Positions 49,251 through 61,869 are shown, counted from the stretch's first letter. The stretch is 64,000 nucleotides of DNA from Panulirus ornatus (GCF_036320965.1 NC_092270.1:21763440-21827439); one strand, 5' to 3'. A program made the numbers and translations. Notes: generated by a model not told the origin, from the sequence alone.

Positions 49251-50130
49251 TGTTGGTGATGTAATCTTTTCAGTTTTCTGTTGACCTCAATTTGTGGGAT
49301 GGACTTTTTTTTTGTTCTACTTTTGTTTATATAAAGTTTTCTAAACGATTGGAAAGGTATTGCCAGCACAGTGTTTCGTGCTTTATTGATTCATTCAAAT
49401 TGCTCTGATTTACATTTACGTATCATTAATTCATTTCTAGATTAAACTGAAAGTTTTTGAAGTCATAAACTTTGGTTGAGCAAACCTATAAGATCTTAGA
49501 ATCCTGTTCTAGGTCTATATTATCATTGAACGAGGTCAAAGGTCAAACAACATTGTACCCCCACCAAAAGGAAGTAGTTGTGGTCTATTGTTAGACTGGG
49601 ATATTTTCTTTATATTCTTGCCAATAATATCTAATCATGAGTCATTCATTCATTCCCAAGGTGTTCGAAATTCCAAAAAAAGAGGTCAAAGGTCATGAAT
49701 TGGAATTCTTAATATTCATTTTGTTTTAGGAGTACAATTATGTGTGCAATTATCTTGCGGGAGGGTAATTAGGGAAGACATTTCTGCTCATTTGGGGTCG
49801 TCTGTCGGCTTTGTAAGAGGCAGTTTGTAATGTAGATCTTAACAGGACTTACTTCTGCCACCTGACATAAACAGATGAGAGGTGGGATGATAATGTTGTA
49901 TGAGCTCGTAAATATCTGCTTATCTTATCCTTATCTAGATAGATAAGTTATCTACCCACGCCTTACACTGTGGAGATCATGATATTTCATCCTCCTTGAC
50001 ACCTCGTTTTTGTGTTACACTTTAACTGCTCATAATGTCGAATAACTCTAAGGTGTTGCAAAGTCTGTTAAATAAGACTCTGTATTTTGATGGGGTTAAG
50101 AGTTCGTATGTCAGCACTTTAGATATATTT
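49251..50130. other. unassigned AT-rich sequence
   Basis: Nothing recognisable. Confidence 0.4.
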
Positions 50131-50340
50131 AGGGCAAGGTAAGGGTAAGCAAGTCTGTTAGGGTATGGGTAAGCACCTCCATCAAGGTATGGGTAAGAAC
50201 CTCGGTCGACACTTGGGAAGAGACAGAAGGTAAATATAAGAGGCTGAATGTTTATGTGTGGTAACTATTTACTTTTCATCTGTGGTAACTATTTACCGTT
50301 CACCTGTGGTAACTATTTACTGTTTACCTATGGTTACTAT
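50131..50340. repeat. short repeats: 'gggtaag' and a 24-bp unit
   Basis: 'aaggtatgggtaag' repeats near 50135-50195. 'tgtggtaactatttac' repeats at about 24 bp four times at 50257-50335. Confidence 0.85.
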
Positions 50341-50749
50341 ACAGTACAACTGTACAACACTCCACAGAGAACATCATCACTATAGTTATGATATAAAACT
50401 AATTCGTAATGAACAGGAAGGCATGAAGTTAGGCAGTAGGTGAGGGTAACCAACCCTGAGTAAGTTTATCAAGACAACAAAGCACAACAAAAAGGTGGAA
50501 CGTGTCAAGATAATGCTACGTGGACAAATATACTGCAGGGGCGAGTGACACTGCAGCTACCATGAGTTTTTGTGAGAGGCGAGGAAGGTGTCCACAGGAA
50601 TGGAACTAAACAGCAACACTTGAACTACACCTCGTGAACACTAGAGTTGTTGGTGAGAAGGTAAGTTGCTGTGAAGCAGGATTGTCATAGCAAGAGATTA
50701 GGGAATGTATATGATGATAAAGTGAAGCTAGTGGCGTCCAAAGAATATA
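50341..50749. other. unassigned sequence
   Basis: Unique DNA. Nothing recognisable. Confidence 0.4.
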
Positions 50750-50990
50750 ATTAAACTCGTATATAGTTAAACTCGTATATAGTTCAACTCGTATATACTT
50801 CAACTCATATATAATGCAACTCATATATAGTTCAACTCATATATAGTTACTCTCATATATAGTTCAACTCATACATAGTTAAACTCATATCGAGTTCAAT
50901 TTATATAGTTAAACTCATATATAGTTATGCTCATATATAGTTATACTCATATACTGTTATAATTATATAGATAGTTCAACTCATATATTT
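50750..50990. repeat. 16-bp AT-rich minisatellite, about 14 copies
   Basis: 'aactcatatatagttc' with variants, over about 240 bases. Confidence 0.92.
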
Positions 50991-51438
50991 AGCTGTTTAA
51001 TGTGGTGTTGGAGAAATTTCCTAATGGGTACACAAATAATGAGGCAACTATGACTATGGTTTGTTTGAGGCAAGTTTTTTGATCACTGTGGATTGAAGGC
51101 TTACTTGAGTTGCTCCGTCGTTACGGTGGGTAAGATGAATGAAAGATGAGTAACTTGGGTAGGCTAGGTAATGAGAATGGATATTTTCATGAGTGGATGT
51201 TGCGCAAGGAGGCTGGATAGAGAAAAAAAATGAGGACAAGAATGAACGTAAAGAAAATAGAGTAGATGATAAATGATGTAGTTATGAGTGAACTTGGACG
51301 TAGAGAAAAACATTTAGAACATTATTCATAGCAAAGTGTATGTACGTGAATAAGATGAAAGGAGAGAGAGATGAGAAAGGTGTGATGTAGGGATACAGCA
51401 CTGGATGTTGAAGGACGTGGAGTGTAGGGCAGACCCTT
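50991..51438. other. unassigned sequence
   Basis: Unique DNA. Nothing recognisable. Confidence 0.4.
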
Positions 51439-51870
51439 TTGTTCAGTGTCTCACAAGGAACGGAGGGAGACACTGTGCAGTTCCTACGCCACAAGTTCTG
51501 GAACTATAGAAGTCTTGAAACTAATACTCCAGAAGCTGTAGTTCCAGGAATGGTAAGGTCTGAAGCCACAAATCCTGGAACTTCAAAGTTTGGGACGACA
51601 GCCCCTGAAATTGCTGGCCCTAGACGACCATCTGTTGGTTCCATACGAACCGAAGAACTGGTTGTTGTTAATACAGTGCTGGAAGCAGAAAACGTTCCAG
51701 CCACAAATGCTACAACAACAGCAACAACATCTGATTCTGGAACATTGTCGCAACTGAGTGAGTCACTTCCAGTAGAAGATGAGGCATCTCAAGAGCCACG
51801 GAAGAAAGGATCTAACCCTTTCCAAGAACCGTGTAAGGAAGGTCTTCGTCCTCACCAAGAACCGTGTTAG
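51439..51870 (+). other. open frame, 143 codons, no recognised domain
   Basis: A Thr/Glu/Ser/Pro-rich frame with a run ATNATTTATTSDSG and a repetitive QEPC end. The 3' part overlaps a 33-bp tandem repeat (51810-51915). It is one of the few mid-length frames here not made of simple repeat. There is no signal peptide, domain or splice evidence, and degenerate 'ccagaa/tggaac' recurrences suggest diverged repeat DNA. I do not call it a gene. Confidence 0.15.
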
Positions 51871-51915
51871 GAAGGTCTTCGTCCTCACCAGGAACCGTGT
51901 TAGGAAGGTTCTTAC
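51810..51915. repeat. 33-bp minisatellite, about 3 copies
   Basis: 'accgtgttaggaaggtcttc' followed by 'gtcctcaccaaga', three times. Confidence 0.92.
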
Positions 51916-51961
51916 CATTCTTGAAGACCCTCCACTACCAACCAGCAAAGAGATTACCAGA

Positions 51962-52060
51962 TATATTCCTATGAGTTCATTGGAAAATGAAACACGATAT
52001 GTTCCCAAGTGCACTTTCGTGTAATAATCACATCATCATGCAGACGACTTATGACAGTAA
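51962..52060 (-). mobile_element. Penelope-like element 3' end, family 1 (copy E)
   Basis: The minus strand shares the family-1 tail from 'tgatgatgtgattattacac' to 'aactcataggaatatat'. The first core base of the hammerhead is changed (atgatga for ctgatga), while gaa and agtgcact remain. No (AT)n tract follows this copy. Confidence 0.72.
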
Positions 52061-52580
52061 GTGTAGAGGTAAAATAACTAACTTGAAAATACTTCTGTAT
52101 GTTTACGAGGAATTAAATAGTGATGACTGAGAGACCACTGGGTCATCATATACAGGATCCAACGACCCCAAAAGTAATTCACTGTTGGGTTACGTTCCTT
52201 CCATTTGATATGATTACCTTTCCCCCATGATTACATTGCCGGAATAATGACTAAGTTTATTGTAATGATTCAACTGCCACTATGACTGCCATCCCGCTTT
52301 AATGACAGTGCCATTATATTCATCTCATCCTCCTAATTACCTTTGCCTAATTACCTTTACCTCGCTGGAGATATCATGAGACACCTATCTCATTAAGTGG
52401 CTGCAGATAGGAACACACAGTGGGTAATATTGGAAGAGAAATCCACTGAAGTACTAAGATATACGACCATCTGCACAAGCTTTCGACATCCTTCATAAAC
52501 CACTGACATCATGTGAAAGCCACTAGCACCATGTACGGACCACTGACATCATTAACAGGAAGAAGAAATAGCAGAATTAT
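52061..52580. other. unassigned sequence
   Basis: Unique DNA. Nothing recognisable. Confidence 0.4.
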
Positions 52581-52680
52581 AATACTACTAATAATAATGA
52601 TAATGATAATAATAATGATGATAATGATAATACTAACAATGATAGTAATAATGTTAATGATGATAATGATGATAATGGCA
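52581..52680. repeat. imperfect (AAT/GAT) trinucleotide repeat
   Basis: 'aataatgataatgataat' type tract immediately 5' of the LINE fragment. Confidence 0.92.
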
Positions 52681-53682
52681 AAAGGTGAGAGCAAATGAAG
52701 TGAGGGGAGTGGGTGAGGATTGGGAAGCACTTGGAGAAGCAGTGATGGCATATGCAAGAGATGGATGTGGCATGAGAAAGGTGGGAGGTGGGCAGATTAG
52801 AAAGGGTAGTGGGTGGTGGGATGAAGAAGTAAAGTTGTTAGTGAAAGAGAAACGAGGGACATTTGGACGGAACGTACAAGGAAGGGGTTTCAATGACTGG
52901 GAGATGTATAGTTGAAAGAGGCAGGAGGTCAAGAGGAAGGTGCAAGGGTTGAAAAAGAGGGCAAATGAGAGTTGGGGTGAGAGAGTATCATTAAACTTCA
53001 GGGAGAATGAAAGGATGTTGTGGAAGGAGGTAACTAATGTGCGAAAGACAAGAGAACAAAGGTGAACGCCGATGAAGGGAGCAAGGAGGGAAGTGATAGC
53101 TGGTGATGATGGAGTAAGGAGAAGTAGAATGTGTTTGATGATAGAGTTGAAGATATAGGGTGTTTTGGCTGGGGTGGTGTGCGAAGTGAGAGTCAGGGAG
53201 AGTGGTTTGGTGAAGAGAGAAGAGGTGGCGAAAGCCTTACGGAAGACGAGATCCGGCAAGGCGGCTGGAGAGGATGGTATTGCAGTTGAATTTGTTAAGA
53301 AAGAGGGTGACTGTGTTATTGATTGGTTGGTAAGGGTATTCATTGTATGTATGGATCACCGTAATGTGCCTGAGGATTGGAGGAATGCATGCATAGTGCC
53401 ATTGTACAAAGGGGATAAAGGTGAGTATTCAAACTACAGAGGCATTAGTTCGTTGAGTATCCCTGAGAAATTATATGGGAGGGTATTGATTGAGAGGGTG
53501 AAGGCATGTACAGAGCATCAGATTGGGTAGAAGCAGCGTGGTTTCAGAAGTGGTGTAAGATGTGTGGATCAGGTGTTTACTTAGAAGAATGTATGTGAAA
53601 AGAATTTAGATAAACAAACGGAATTGTATGTGATATTCATGGCTCTGGAGAAGCATATGTTAAGGTTGATACCTTCCAATTG
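52681..53682 (+). mobile_element. LINE reverse-transcriptase region, broken
   Basis: Plus strand. Frame 52685-52915 carries YARDGCGMRKVGGG and WWDEEVKLLVKEKRGTFG, the linker before the reverse transcriptase. Frame 53165-53530 has TRSGKAAGEDGIAVE, NVPEDWRNACIVPLYKGDKG and YSNYRGISSLSIPEKLYGRV: fingers and palm motifs of non-LTR reverse transcriptase. After a stop, CGFRSG-like sequence reads RGFRSGVRCVDQVF. The catalytic region begins as LEKAY but a base is missing at about 53650 (gagaagcatatg), and the copy ends there. It lacks the endonuclease, the ADD box and the C-terminus. Confidence 0.9.
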
Positions 53683-53812
53683 ACTTGTCCCTCAACCCTA
53701 CTGTACCTAAAACCTTGCTCTTATTCACATTTACTCTCAGCTTTCTTCTTTCACACACTTTACACAAACTCAGTCACCTGCTTCTGCAGTTTCTCACAGT
53801 CTTACTTCCTTC
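53683..53812 (-). mobile_element. inverted LINE fragment (post-ADD region)
   Basis: The minus strand reads EKLQKQVTEF, then decayed sequence matching RKLRVNVNKSK, then RVEGQVNW. This is the segment that follows the catalytic ADD box in this type of LINE. It abuts the plus-strand LINE fragment in opposite orientation. Confidence 0.75.
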
Positions 53813-54170
<358 letters not shown>

Positions 54171-54236
54171 GGGCTGCTGGTTCTCATTCTACAACCTCTC
54201 CATCCTACGCACTTCACCATCGTCATTCTTGTAAGT

Positions 54237-54356
54237 TCCCGTCGTAGGTACCCGTAGGTAGGCATACTCGTCGTAGGTACCTGTAGGTAGGCACACTCAT
54301 CGTAGGTGCTCGTAAGTAGGTACTCTTGTCGTAGGTACTCGTGTAAGTAGGTATTT
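54237..54356. repeat. 30-bp minisatellite, about 4 copies
   Basis: 'cgtcgtaggtacccgtaggt' followed by 'aggcatact', with variants. Confidence 0.9.
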
Positions 54357-54647
54357 TCACTGCTTCCGTAAAAAAACAAACAAAAACACAAACTTCTACT
54401 TCTTCGTAAACACGTCATATCTGTAAACAATATTTACAGTAGATTCAGGAAAAAATTACCCAAGGGAAAATTAGAATAGAAAAAAAAAGTAGCAATTTCA
54501 TCCAGATGAAGAAAACGGAAGAAAAAGAAAATGTAGTAGGGGAAAAATGAAGCAGAAAAAAAAGGAAGGAAAAAATTGTTTCTTCCCATCTGTTGTCCCT
54601 CCACCCCCCCCCAAAAAAATAAATAGGACAAAAAATCCATGGGCAAG

Positions 54648-54649
<2 letters not shown>
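54357..54649. other. A-rich unassigned sequence
   Basis: Many short A runs and a C run near 54605. No gene signal. Confidence 0.4.

Positions 54650-54738
<89 letters not shown>
54650..54738. repeat. (GA)n microsatellite
   Basis: A perfect GA run, inverted relative to the CT run at 54065. Confidence 0.98.
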
Positions 54739-54740
<2 letters not shown>

Positions 54741-54804
54741 GAGCCAGGGCGACTTCGTCGTCTTCCCCTTCGCCAAGAAAATAGAAACAGTAGTGGAATT
54801 CTTC

Positions 54805-54848
54805 CACCCCCCCCTCCACCCCCCCTCCACCCCCCCCACCCCCACCCT
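54805..54848. repeat. C-rich tract
   Basis: 'ccccccctccaccccccctc' low complexity. Confidence 0.9.
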
Positions 54849-54933
54849 AGCTCCTGGAACACAGGTTTTTGCGGCAGGGGGATGAATTGCGCCTGGGGCT
54901 TCGACAGACAGAAGGGAATTAACGTGTTTTTGG

Positions 54934-54936
<3 letters not shown>

Positions 54937-55018
<82 letters not shown>
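54937..55018. repeat. (GA)n microsatellite
   Basis: A perfect GA run. Confidence 0.98.
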
Positions 55019-55021
<3 letters not shown>

Positions 55022-55201
55022 GGGAGTGACGGGAAAATAGATCTAAGTTCAGACGTGTGGCTGGTAAGGAATGGAAAAAAAAAAGCTTAGAATTAGCATA
55101 AGCTTAGCATACAGTGGCTTGGCCAGAAGCTTACCGTACATAAGCTTGACCCAGTAGATGATGCTATACTTCTCTAACATCCTACTGGGGGCGCTTCAGA
55201 T

Positions 55202-56885
55202 AGACTTGGATAGCGTAGTGTAGATAGACAGTAAAAATGTAGTGTAGTGTGTAGTGAAGATAGATAGCGACAATGTAGTGCAGTGTGTAGTGAAGATAGA
55301 TAGCGACAGTGCAGTGCAGTATGCAGTGAAGATAGACAGATGCAGTGTAACTTGTAGTGAAGAGTGTGTAGTGAAGATAGATAGCGACAATGTAGTGCAG
55401 TGTGTAGTGAAGATAGATAGCGACAATGTAGTGCAGTGTGTAGTGAAGATAGATAGCGACAATGTAGTGCAGTGTGTAGTGAAGATAGATAGCGACAATG
55501 TAGTGCAGTGTGTAGTGAAGATAGATAGCGACAATGTAGTGCAGTGTGTAGTGAAGATAGATAGCGACAATGTAGTGCAGTGTGTAGTGAAGATAGATAG
55601 CGACAATGTAGTGCAGTGTGTAGTGAAGATAGATAGCGACAATGTAGTGCAGTGTGTAGTGAAGATAGATAGCGACAATGTAGTGCAGTGTGTAGTGAAG
55701 ATAGATAGCGACAATGTAGTGCAGTGTGTAGTGAAGATAGATAGCGACAATGTAGTGCAGTGTGTAGTGAAGATAGATAGCGACAATGTAGTGCAGTGTG
55801 TAGTGAAGATAGATAGCGACAATGTAGTGCAGTGTGTAGTGAAGATAGATAGCGACAATGTAGTGCAGTGTGTAGTGAAGATAGATAGCGACAATGTAGT
55901 GCAGTGTGTAGTGAAGATAGATAGCGACAATGTAGTGCAGTGTGTAGTGAAGATAGATAGCGACAATGTAGTGCAGTGTGTAGTGAAGATAGATAGCGAC
56001 AATGTAGTGCAGTGTGTAGTGAAGATAGATAGCGACAATGTAGTGCAGTGTGTAGTGAAGATAGATAGCGACAATGTAGTGCAGTGTGTAGTGAAGATAG
56101 ATAGCGACAATGTAGTGCAGTGTGTAGTGAAGATAGATAGCGACAATGTAGTGCAGTGTGTAGTGAAGATAGATAGCGACAATGTAGTGCAGTGTGTAGT
56201 GAAGATAGATAGCGACAATGTAGTGCAGTGTGTAGTGAAGATAGATAGCGACAATGTAGTGCAGTGTGTAGTGAAGATAGATAGCGACAATGTAGTGCAG
56301 TGTGTAGTGAAGATAGATAGCGACAATGTAGTGCAGTGTGTAGTGAAGATAGATAGCGACAATGTAGTGCAGTGTGTAGTGAAGATAGATAGCGACAATG
56401 TAGTGCAGTGTGTAGTGAAGATAGATAGCGACAATGTAGTGCAGTGTGTAGTGAAGATAGATAGCGACAATGTAGTGCAGTGTGTAGTGAAGATAGATAG
56501 CGACAATGTAGTGCAGTGTGTAGTGAAGATAGATAGCGACAATGTAGTGCAGTGTGTAGTGAAGATAGATAGCGACAATGTAGTGCAGTGTGTAGTGAAG
56601 ATAGATAGCGACAATGTAGTGCAGTGTGTAGTGAAGATAGATAGCGACAATGTAGTGCAGTGTGTAGTGAAGATAGATAGCGACAATGTAGTGCAGTGTG
56701 TAGTGAAGATAGATAGCGACAATGTAGTGCAGTGTGTAGTGAAGATAGATAGCGACAATGTAGTGCAGTGTGTAGTGAAGATAGATAGCGACAATGTAGT
56801 GCAGTGTGTAGTGAAGATAGATAGCGACAATGTAGTGCAGTGTGTAGTGAAGATAGATAGCGAGAGACTTGGATAGCGTAGTGTA
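55202..56885. repeat. 36-bp homogenised array with 41 identical copies, bounded by direct repeats
   Basis: The unit is 'gtgtagtgaagatagatagc' followed by 'gacaatgtagtgcagt'. From 55366 to 56841 the array is exactly 41 x 36 bp, and I found no variant copy. Left-hand units (55223-55365) are diverged. A 21-bp sequence beginning agacttggatagcg lies at each edge (55202-55222 and 56865-56885). 36 is a multiple of three with no stop in three frames, so frames of 540-574 codons are open on both strands (plus VKIDSDNVVQCV; minus SLSIFTTHCTTL or AIYLHYTLHYIV). I read these as repeat translations. Confidence 0.96.
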
Positions 56886-57439
56886 CTGTGTCGTCAGAGA
56901 AAGCATGTTAATTGGCTTTCAAAAACCATAGGAAAACATATGATTAGGAAGCGTATGTTGTTGAACTGAATCTAATCCTTTTACAAGCCCCTGTATGTAA
57001 CAAAAATCATAGATAACACTTATGAAATGATTGATGTAAATAGATTGGAAGTTATAGATGGGATAATAGGCTTGTGGCACATTGTTAGCCACACTATATC
57101 ATTATGTATCTTCACTACTCAACCCTTCTTGTTGCCTTCTGTTGGCCAGATAATCTATAACCCACTTGTATAATTGAGTTCCAGTGTTTATGGCTCCCTT
57201 CTTTTTTTCCTGGGACTCTTTCAAAGGGTTTCTGACGGGCTAGGATATATGGCATCTGAAACTCCTTTGGTTCAAGTTGTGATTTATATCAGGAAAAAGA
57301 TTCTGAGCTGGACCGTGAGACATGATCTATCTATTTGAGGGAGAACTGATTTTTCTCTAGTTCTTTGTCCTCACAAGGAATTTACAATCTAGCCAGACTG
57401 GGAGACATCTCTCCACCATCTATCACCACTACTGATGAG
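56886..57439. other. unassigned sequence
   Basis: Unique DNA. Nothing recognisable. Confidence 0.4.
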
Positions 57440-57464
57440 ACTCGACCTGGACCACCTGATGTCC

Positions 57465-57605
57465 AAAGACACTGGACCTGAAGATGGAACACATGGGATA
57501 CACGGGACATGAAGATGGAACACATGGAACATACTAGACCTGAAGATGGAACACATGGAACACACTGGACCTGAAGATGGAACACACGACCTGAAGCTTG
57601 AAATC
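57465..57605. repeat. 31-bp minisatellite, about 4.5 copies
   Basis: 'gacctgaagatggaacacat' followed by 'ggaacacactg', with variants. Confidence 0.9.
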
Positions 57606-57856
57606 TCTGGACCTGCATACATGACTCAAAATCCCACATCCACATAACAGTGCCAGGACTCCCCATATGGATCTTTGAATACACTCATCTTTGGCTGTAG
57701 ACACAGTGCTGGCCTCTCCACTGGGTGAGTGAGTGGCTCCCGGTGAAGAAGGGGAGTTCGTGGTGTTCAGGGTTGTTGACTTTGTTCATGTACTGGACGG
57801 TGAGGGAGGTAAACCAGAGGTTCTTGGGGCTGAGGGAGGGGTATAGGATCGTGGGG

Positions 57857-57972
<116 letters not shown>

Positions 57973-58127
57973 ACAGAGAAAAAAGCCCAGAAATTAGAGT
58001 GAGAGTTTGGGACAGTTGGATGTACGAGCTACGATGATGAAAAGTAGGGTAATGTCGTGGGACAGGGATGCGAGGCAGGATCGTTTGTGTATACGTTTAC
58101 ACGGAGAGAACCTGGATCTCATTATGA

Positions 58128-58212
58128 GTAGGTACATCCAGCTGTCGGTAGGCATAGCCAGCTCTCTGCAGACATAGCCAGCTGTTGGTAGGCATAGCCA
58201 GCTGTCTGTACC
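58128..58212. repeat. 20-bp minisatellite, about 4 copies
   Basis: 'catagccagctgtcggtagg' with variants. Confidence 0.9.
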
Positions 58213-58217
58213 TCTAT

Positions 58218-58270
58218 GGAAATAAGGCATTGTTCCCACCTCGCTAAGGCGGGAAAAGACGTTTGGGTAC
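58218..58270 (-). mobile_element. 'gcgaggtagcg' element, partial copy
   Basis: The minus strand reads 'cgtcttttcccgccttagcg' followed by 'aggtggg', matching the core seen at 16.6, 36.5 and 42.2 kb. Confidence 0.45.
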
Positions 58271-58679
58271 GAAGAAGCGAAAATAGATGTAACGTCTCTA
58301 CTTAGCCCGGCCTCACAAGAACCGGGCACGGTGGCTGAAGCCGGAGACAGGATCCGGCAGCCATCAGCGGCAACACGAGACCAGCAACATGGTTTTTACA
58401 GAGAGGCGGGAGATGATCTCTTTCCGATGCTCCCACTTACCCTCACGATATGGTGGGAAAAAACTACTTTTTTTTTTTGTGACAACTGTGTGACTCCCAC
58501 TGGTCTCTCGTTACCTCTGTTGTATAGTATATTTTTGTCTACATTTATGTGTGAGGTTAGTTGAAACATACAGTTTGTTGAAGCTCCCAGCGATAGTAGG
58601 AACACATCCAGTTCTTTGCCCTGATATCAGACCTCAGCAAACACATCTAGTCTCCTTAGGCTGCTGCAAGGTTCTGCTT
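58271..58679. other. unassigned sequence
   Basis: No supported feature. It may include the non-coding 3' tail of the LINE that follows. Confidence 0.35.
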
Positions 58680-59870
58680 ACTGATAGAACGTCGCCCCCC
58701 CATACATCACATCGAACCAGTTCATTCTATTCAGAGCACGCTTCTCACCTTACTATTACTGATGCCTTGATATCCTTAGTCCTCCTTAACTGAGTCCTTA
58801 CATCTCCTCTGCCCATTCCACCCATATGATACCTTCATTTCGGACATGTTCATCCTCTCGTGAACCTCTCTTCACTCATCCTCTCCATGTGTCTGAACAA
58901 TCTCAAAACCACCTGGCTGGCTCTCTCAGTCAACAGTGCTCACAACCTTACCTCCTTTCTAACGCTTGTGATTTCCGTCTCAACATTCAACACTCTCTGC
59001 CATACCACACGATCAGGACTGCAACACCCTCATACACACTCGTCTTTGCCCTCACAGATACTGATTTCTCCTTCCACATACTCCTTCGTGCATCCAGGAT
59101 CTTAGCACCGTCTTCCATCGCATGACTCACTTCAGACCCAATGGTCACTGCTGTTCCCGAGTCACTCAAACCATTCCTATGTCACCTCCAAGCTGCACGC
59201 CATTACCTTACTTTCGTCCAAATTAATTCAGTTTCCTCCCTTCACCTAGTCTTCCAAACTCTGACAAACGCATTTATAACTTTCCGGAGTCTGACACCAG
59301 AGCCGCGTCATCTGCCAACAACAGCTGGATCACCCACCTATGGTCTTCCACTCCCAGTATACCGTAGACCTCTCCTCTTTCTCCAAGACCCTCAAATTTG
59401 AACCTCCCTAACCACCTCGCTCATGGACGAACTGTGCCATAGTGCCATCACTCACCACTGACGTAGACCTACCTTCATCTGTAACAACTCACCCTCCTTC
59501 CTCTCTACACATAAACACGACTTACTCCCTCGGCAAAAAGTCCTTACTGCATTTAATATCATTCCTCACACACCACATTTTTGTACCAATTTCCACAAGG
59601 CATCAAGTGTCGCCATACACTATCTATTGGTCCATAAATGCCACATAAAACTGCATCTTTTTTCCTGATAACTTCTCTTAAATTCTACAAACCAAAACAT
59701 CTGGTTCATAGAGGCGTAGATACTCCAGAAGCCAAACTGTTCCTACCTAGTCATTTGCTTTGTATATACCATCTACCGTCTCGATCACCCGTCTCTCATA
59801 CCACATACACACACAACAGACTTATGAACAGCGTGCTAAAGTGCCTAACCTCATCACGTACTCTAACTTT
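58680..59870 (-). mobile_element. LINE reverse-transcriptase pseudogene with visible catalytic ADD box
   Basis: Read 3' to 5' on the plus strand, the minus strand shows in order: VIETVDGIYKAND; EQFGFWS (59742-59722); LDALWKLVQKCGV; NAVRTFCRGSKSCLCVE; EEGELLQMKVGLRQ; QLLLADDAALVSDSGK (ADD box, Asp-Asp codons at 59307-59312); the post-palm segment KILDARRSMWKEKSVS; and the C-terminal RLFRHMERMSEERF. The order matches a non-LTR retrotransposon reverse transcriptase and C-terminus. Many stops and frameshifts separate the blocks, so it is inactive. Its sequence differs from the fragments at 39.6, 42.4 and 52.7 kb, suggesting another family. Confidence 0.9.
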
Positions 59871-60480
59871 CTACAGCAGGTACGAACCATGTCCCCTTCT
59901 CCCTCCCTCTCTCTCACGTAAGGGGGCGTGGCTGGAGGAGAACTCCCCTCAGAGGTTGGAATTAACCCCAAAATAATGTGTATCCGTGGGACAGCGAACC
60001 CCCCAGCCACACACCCGAGCAACGACCTTTCTCGATTATACACAAGTCTTCGAGGAAAACTCCGACACAGATAATTATTCCCTGGAGAACTACACACGAG
60101 GTAATTGCTCCCCAGAAAACATCTCGCCGAACAATTACTGACAAGACTCAACCAATTTCCCTTCTTGTAAAAACTTCCTGACACTTTCTTACTCGTTACA
60201 GTAACTTAATTTAAGGGTATTATAAAGTTTCCTGTGTTTACTTTCAAATCACTTGAATGCATTTGAATTGTATGTAAACACGAATGGAAATCTGGAGGGA
60301 CATACTTTCTCTCTCAGAACAAGATACATGGAAGATTTTCCAAACATTTTACCAGAAAGTGAAATACGTAATATAAACGATTTACCCTCATCCTCTACCA
60401 AGCTTAAGCTGAGCTCTGGCATTAAGAGCCAACAAACGTTACGGAATTTGATAAACTGATCTTTCCAGTACTAATGCCTG
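59871..60480. other. unassigned sequence
   Basis: 'gaaaactcc', 'gagaactac' and 'gaaaacatc' recur loosely near 60050-60130, perhaps a decayed repeat of about 32 bp. No gene signal. Confidence 0.35.
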
Positions 60481-60488
60481 CTTGTACA

Positions 60489-60490
<2 letters not shown>

Positions 60491-60565
<75 letters not shown>
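60491..60565. repeat. (TA)n microsatellite at tRNA-like repeat
   Basis: A perfect TA run that starts at the end of the following tRNA-like repeat. Confidence 0.98.
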
Positions 60566-60570
<5 letters not shown>

Positions 60571-60640
60571 TACCACTATCCACTATATTCCAAGACTCGA
60601 ACCGAGGACCATCTGTGTAGCAGACAGGTTATCTGTGTGG
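60566..60640 (-). mobile_element. tRNA-derived SINE fragment
   Basis: The minus-strand B box ggttcgagtc (60603-60594) is followed by 'ttggaatatagtggat' and an AT tract, the same arrangement as the SINE at 39.5 kb. The A box is not recognisable. Confidence 0.5.
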
Positions 60641-60654
60641 ATAAGATATCAACA

Positions 60655-60778
60655 TCACAGGTGTGTGGATGTATATGTGTGTGAGTGTGGATATCATCAC
60701 AGGTGTGTGGATGTATATATGTGTGTGTGGATATCATCACAGGTGTGTGGATGTATATATGTGTGTGTGTGGATTGCA
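60655..60778. repeat. 38-45-bp GT-rich minisatellite, about 3 copies
   Basis: 'atcacaggtgtgtggatgta' followed by 'tatgtgtgtgtggatatc', three times. Confidence 0.92.
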
Positions 60779-60863
60779 TGGGATTGTAGCGTGTGAGATG
60801 CACAGATGCTCCTGAGGCTGGCGAACATCTCGTGTGTTTAAGCAAGTCCTTCCCTCAAAGTCC

Positions 60864-61619
<756 letters not shown>

Positions 61620-61660
<41 letters not shown>

Positions 61661-61708
61661 ACACACACACTTTATCTATCAATCTATCTATCTATCTATC
61701 TATCTATC
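61620..61708. repeat. (CA)n(CTAT)n compound microsatellite
   Basis: A CA run with one interruption, then ctat tetramers. Confidence 0.97.
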
Positions 61709-61869
61709 ATCGTGCCACAGTGATCTGGATGTACGATGATCACTCATCTTGTGAACCAACTTCAATTCACTTTGCATCTTCTGGGTAGCGTCCCACATGG
61801 TCATATAAACTCAAGTGGGTCTCATATGTGTATATAGTCCCCTGTGTGTTGGAATTTAATGTACACTCG

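Noticed and set aside
52681..53812. Classic twin-priming LINE inversion
   Set aside because: In twin priming the inverted 5' part precedes the sense 3' part. Here the order is the opposite.
55182..56906. Long open frames of 540-574 codons on both strands
   Set aside because: They are translations of one stop-free 36-bp tandem unit in several phases. There is no domain, start context or exon evidence.
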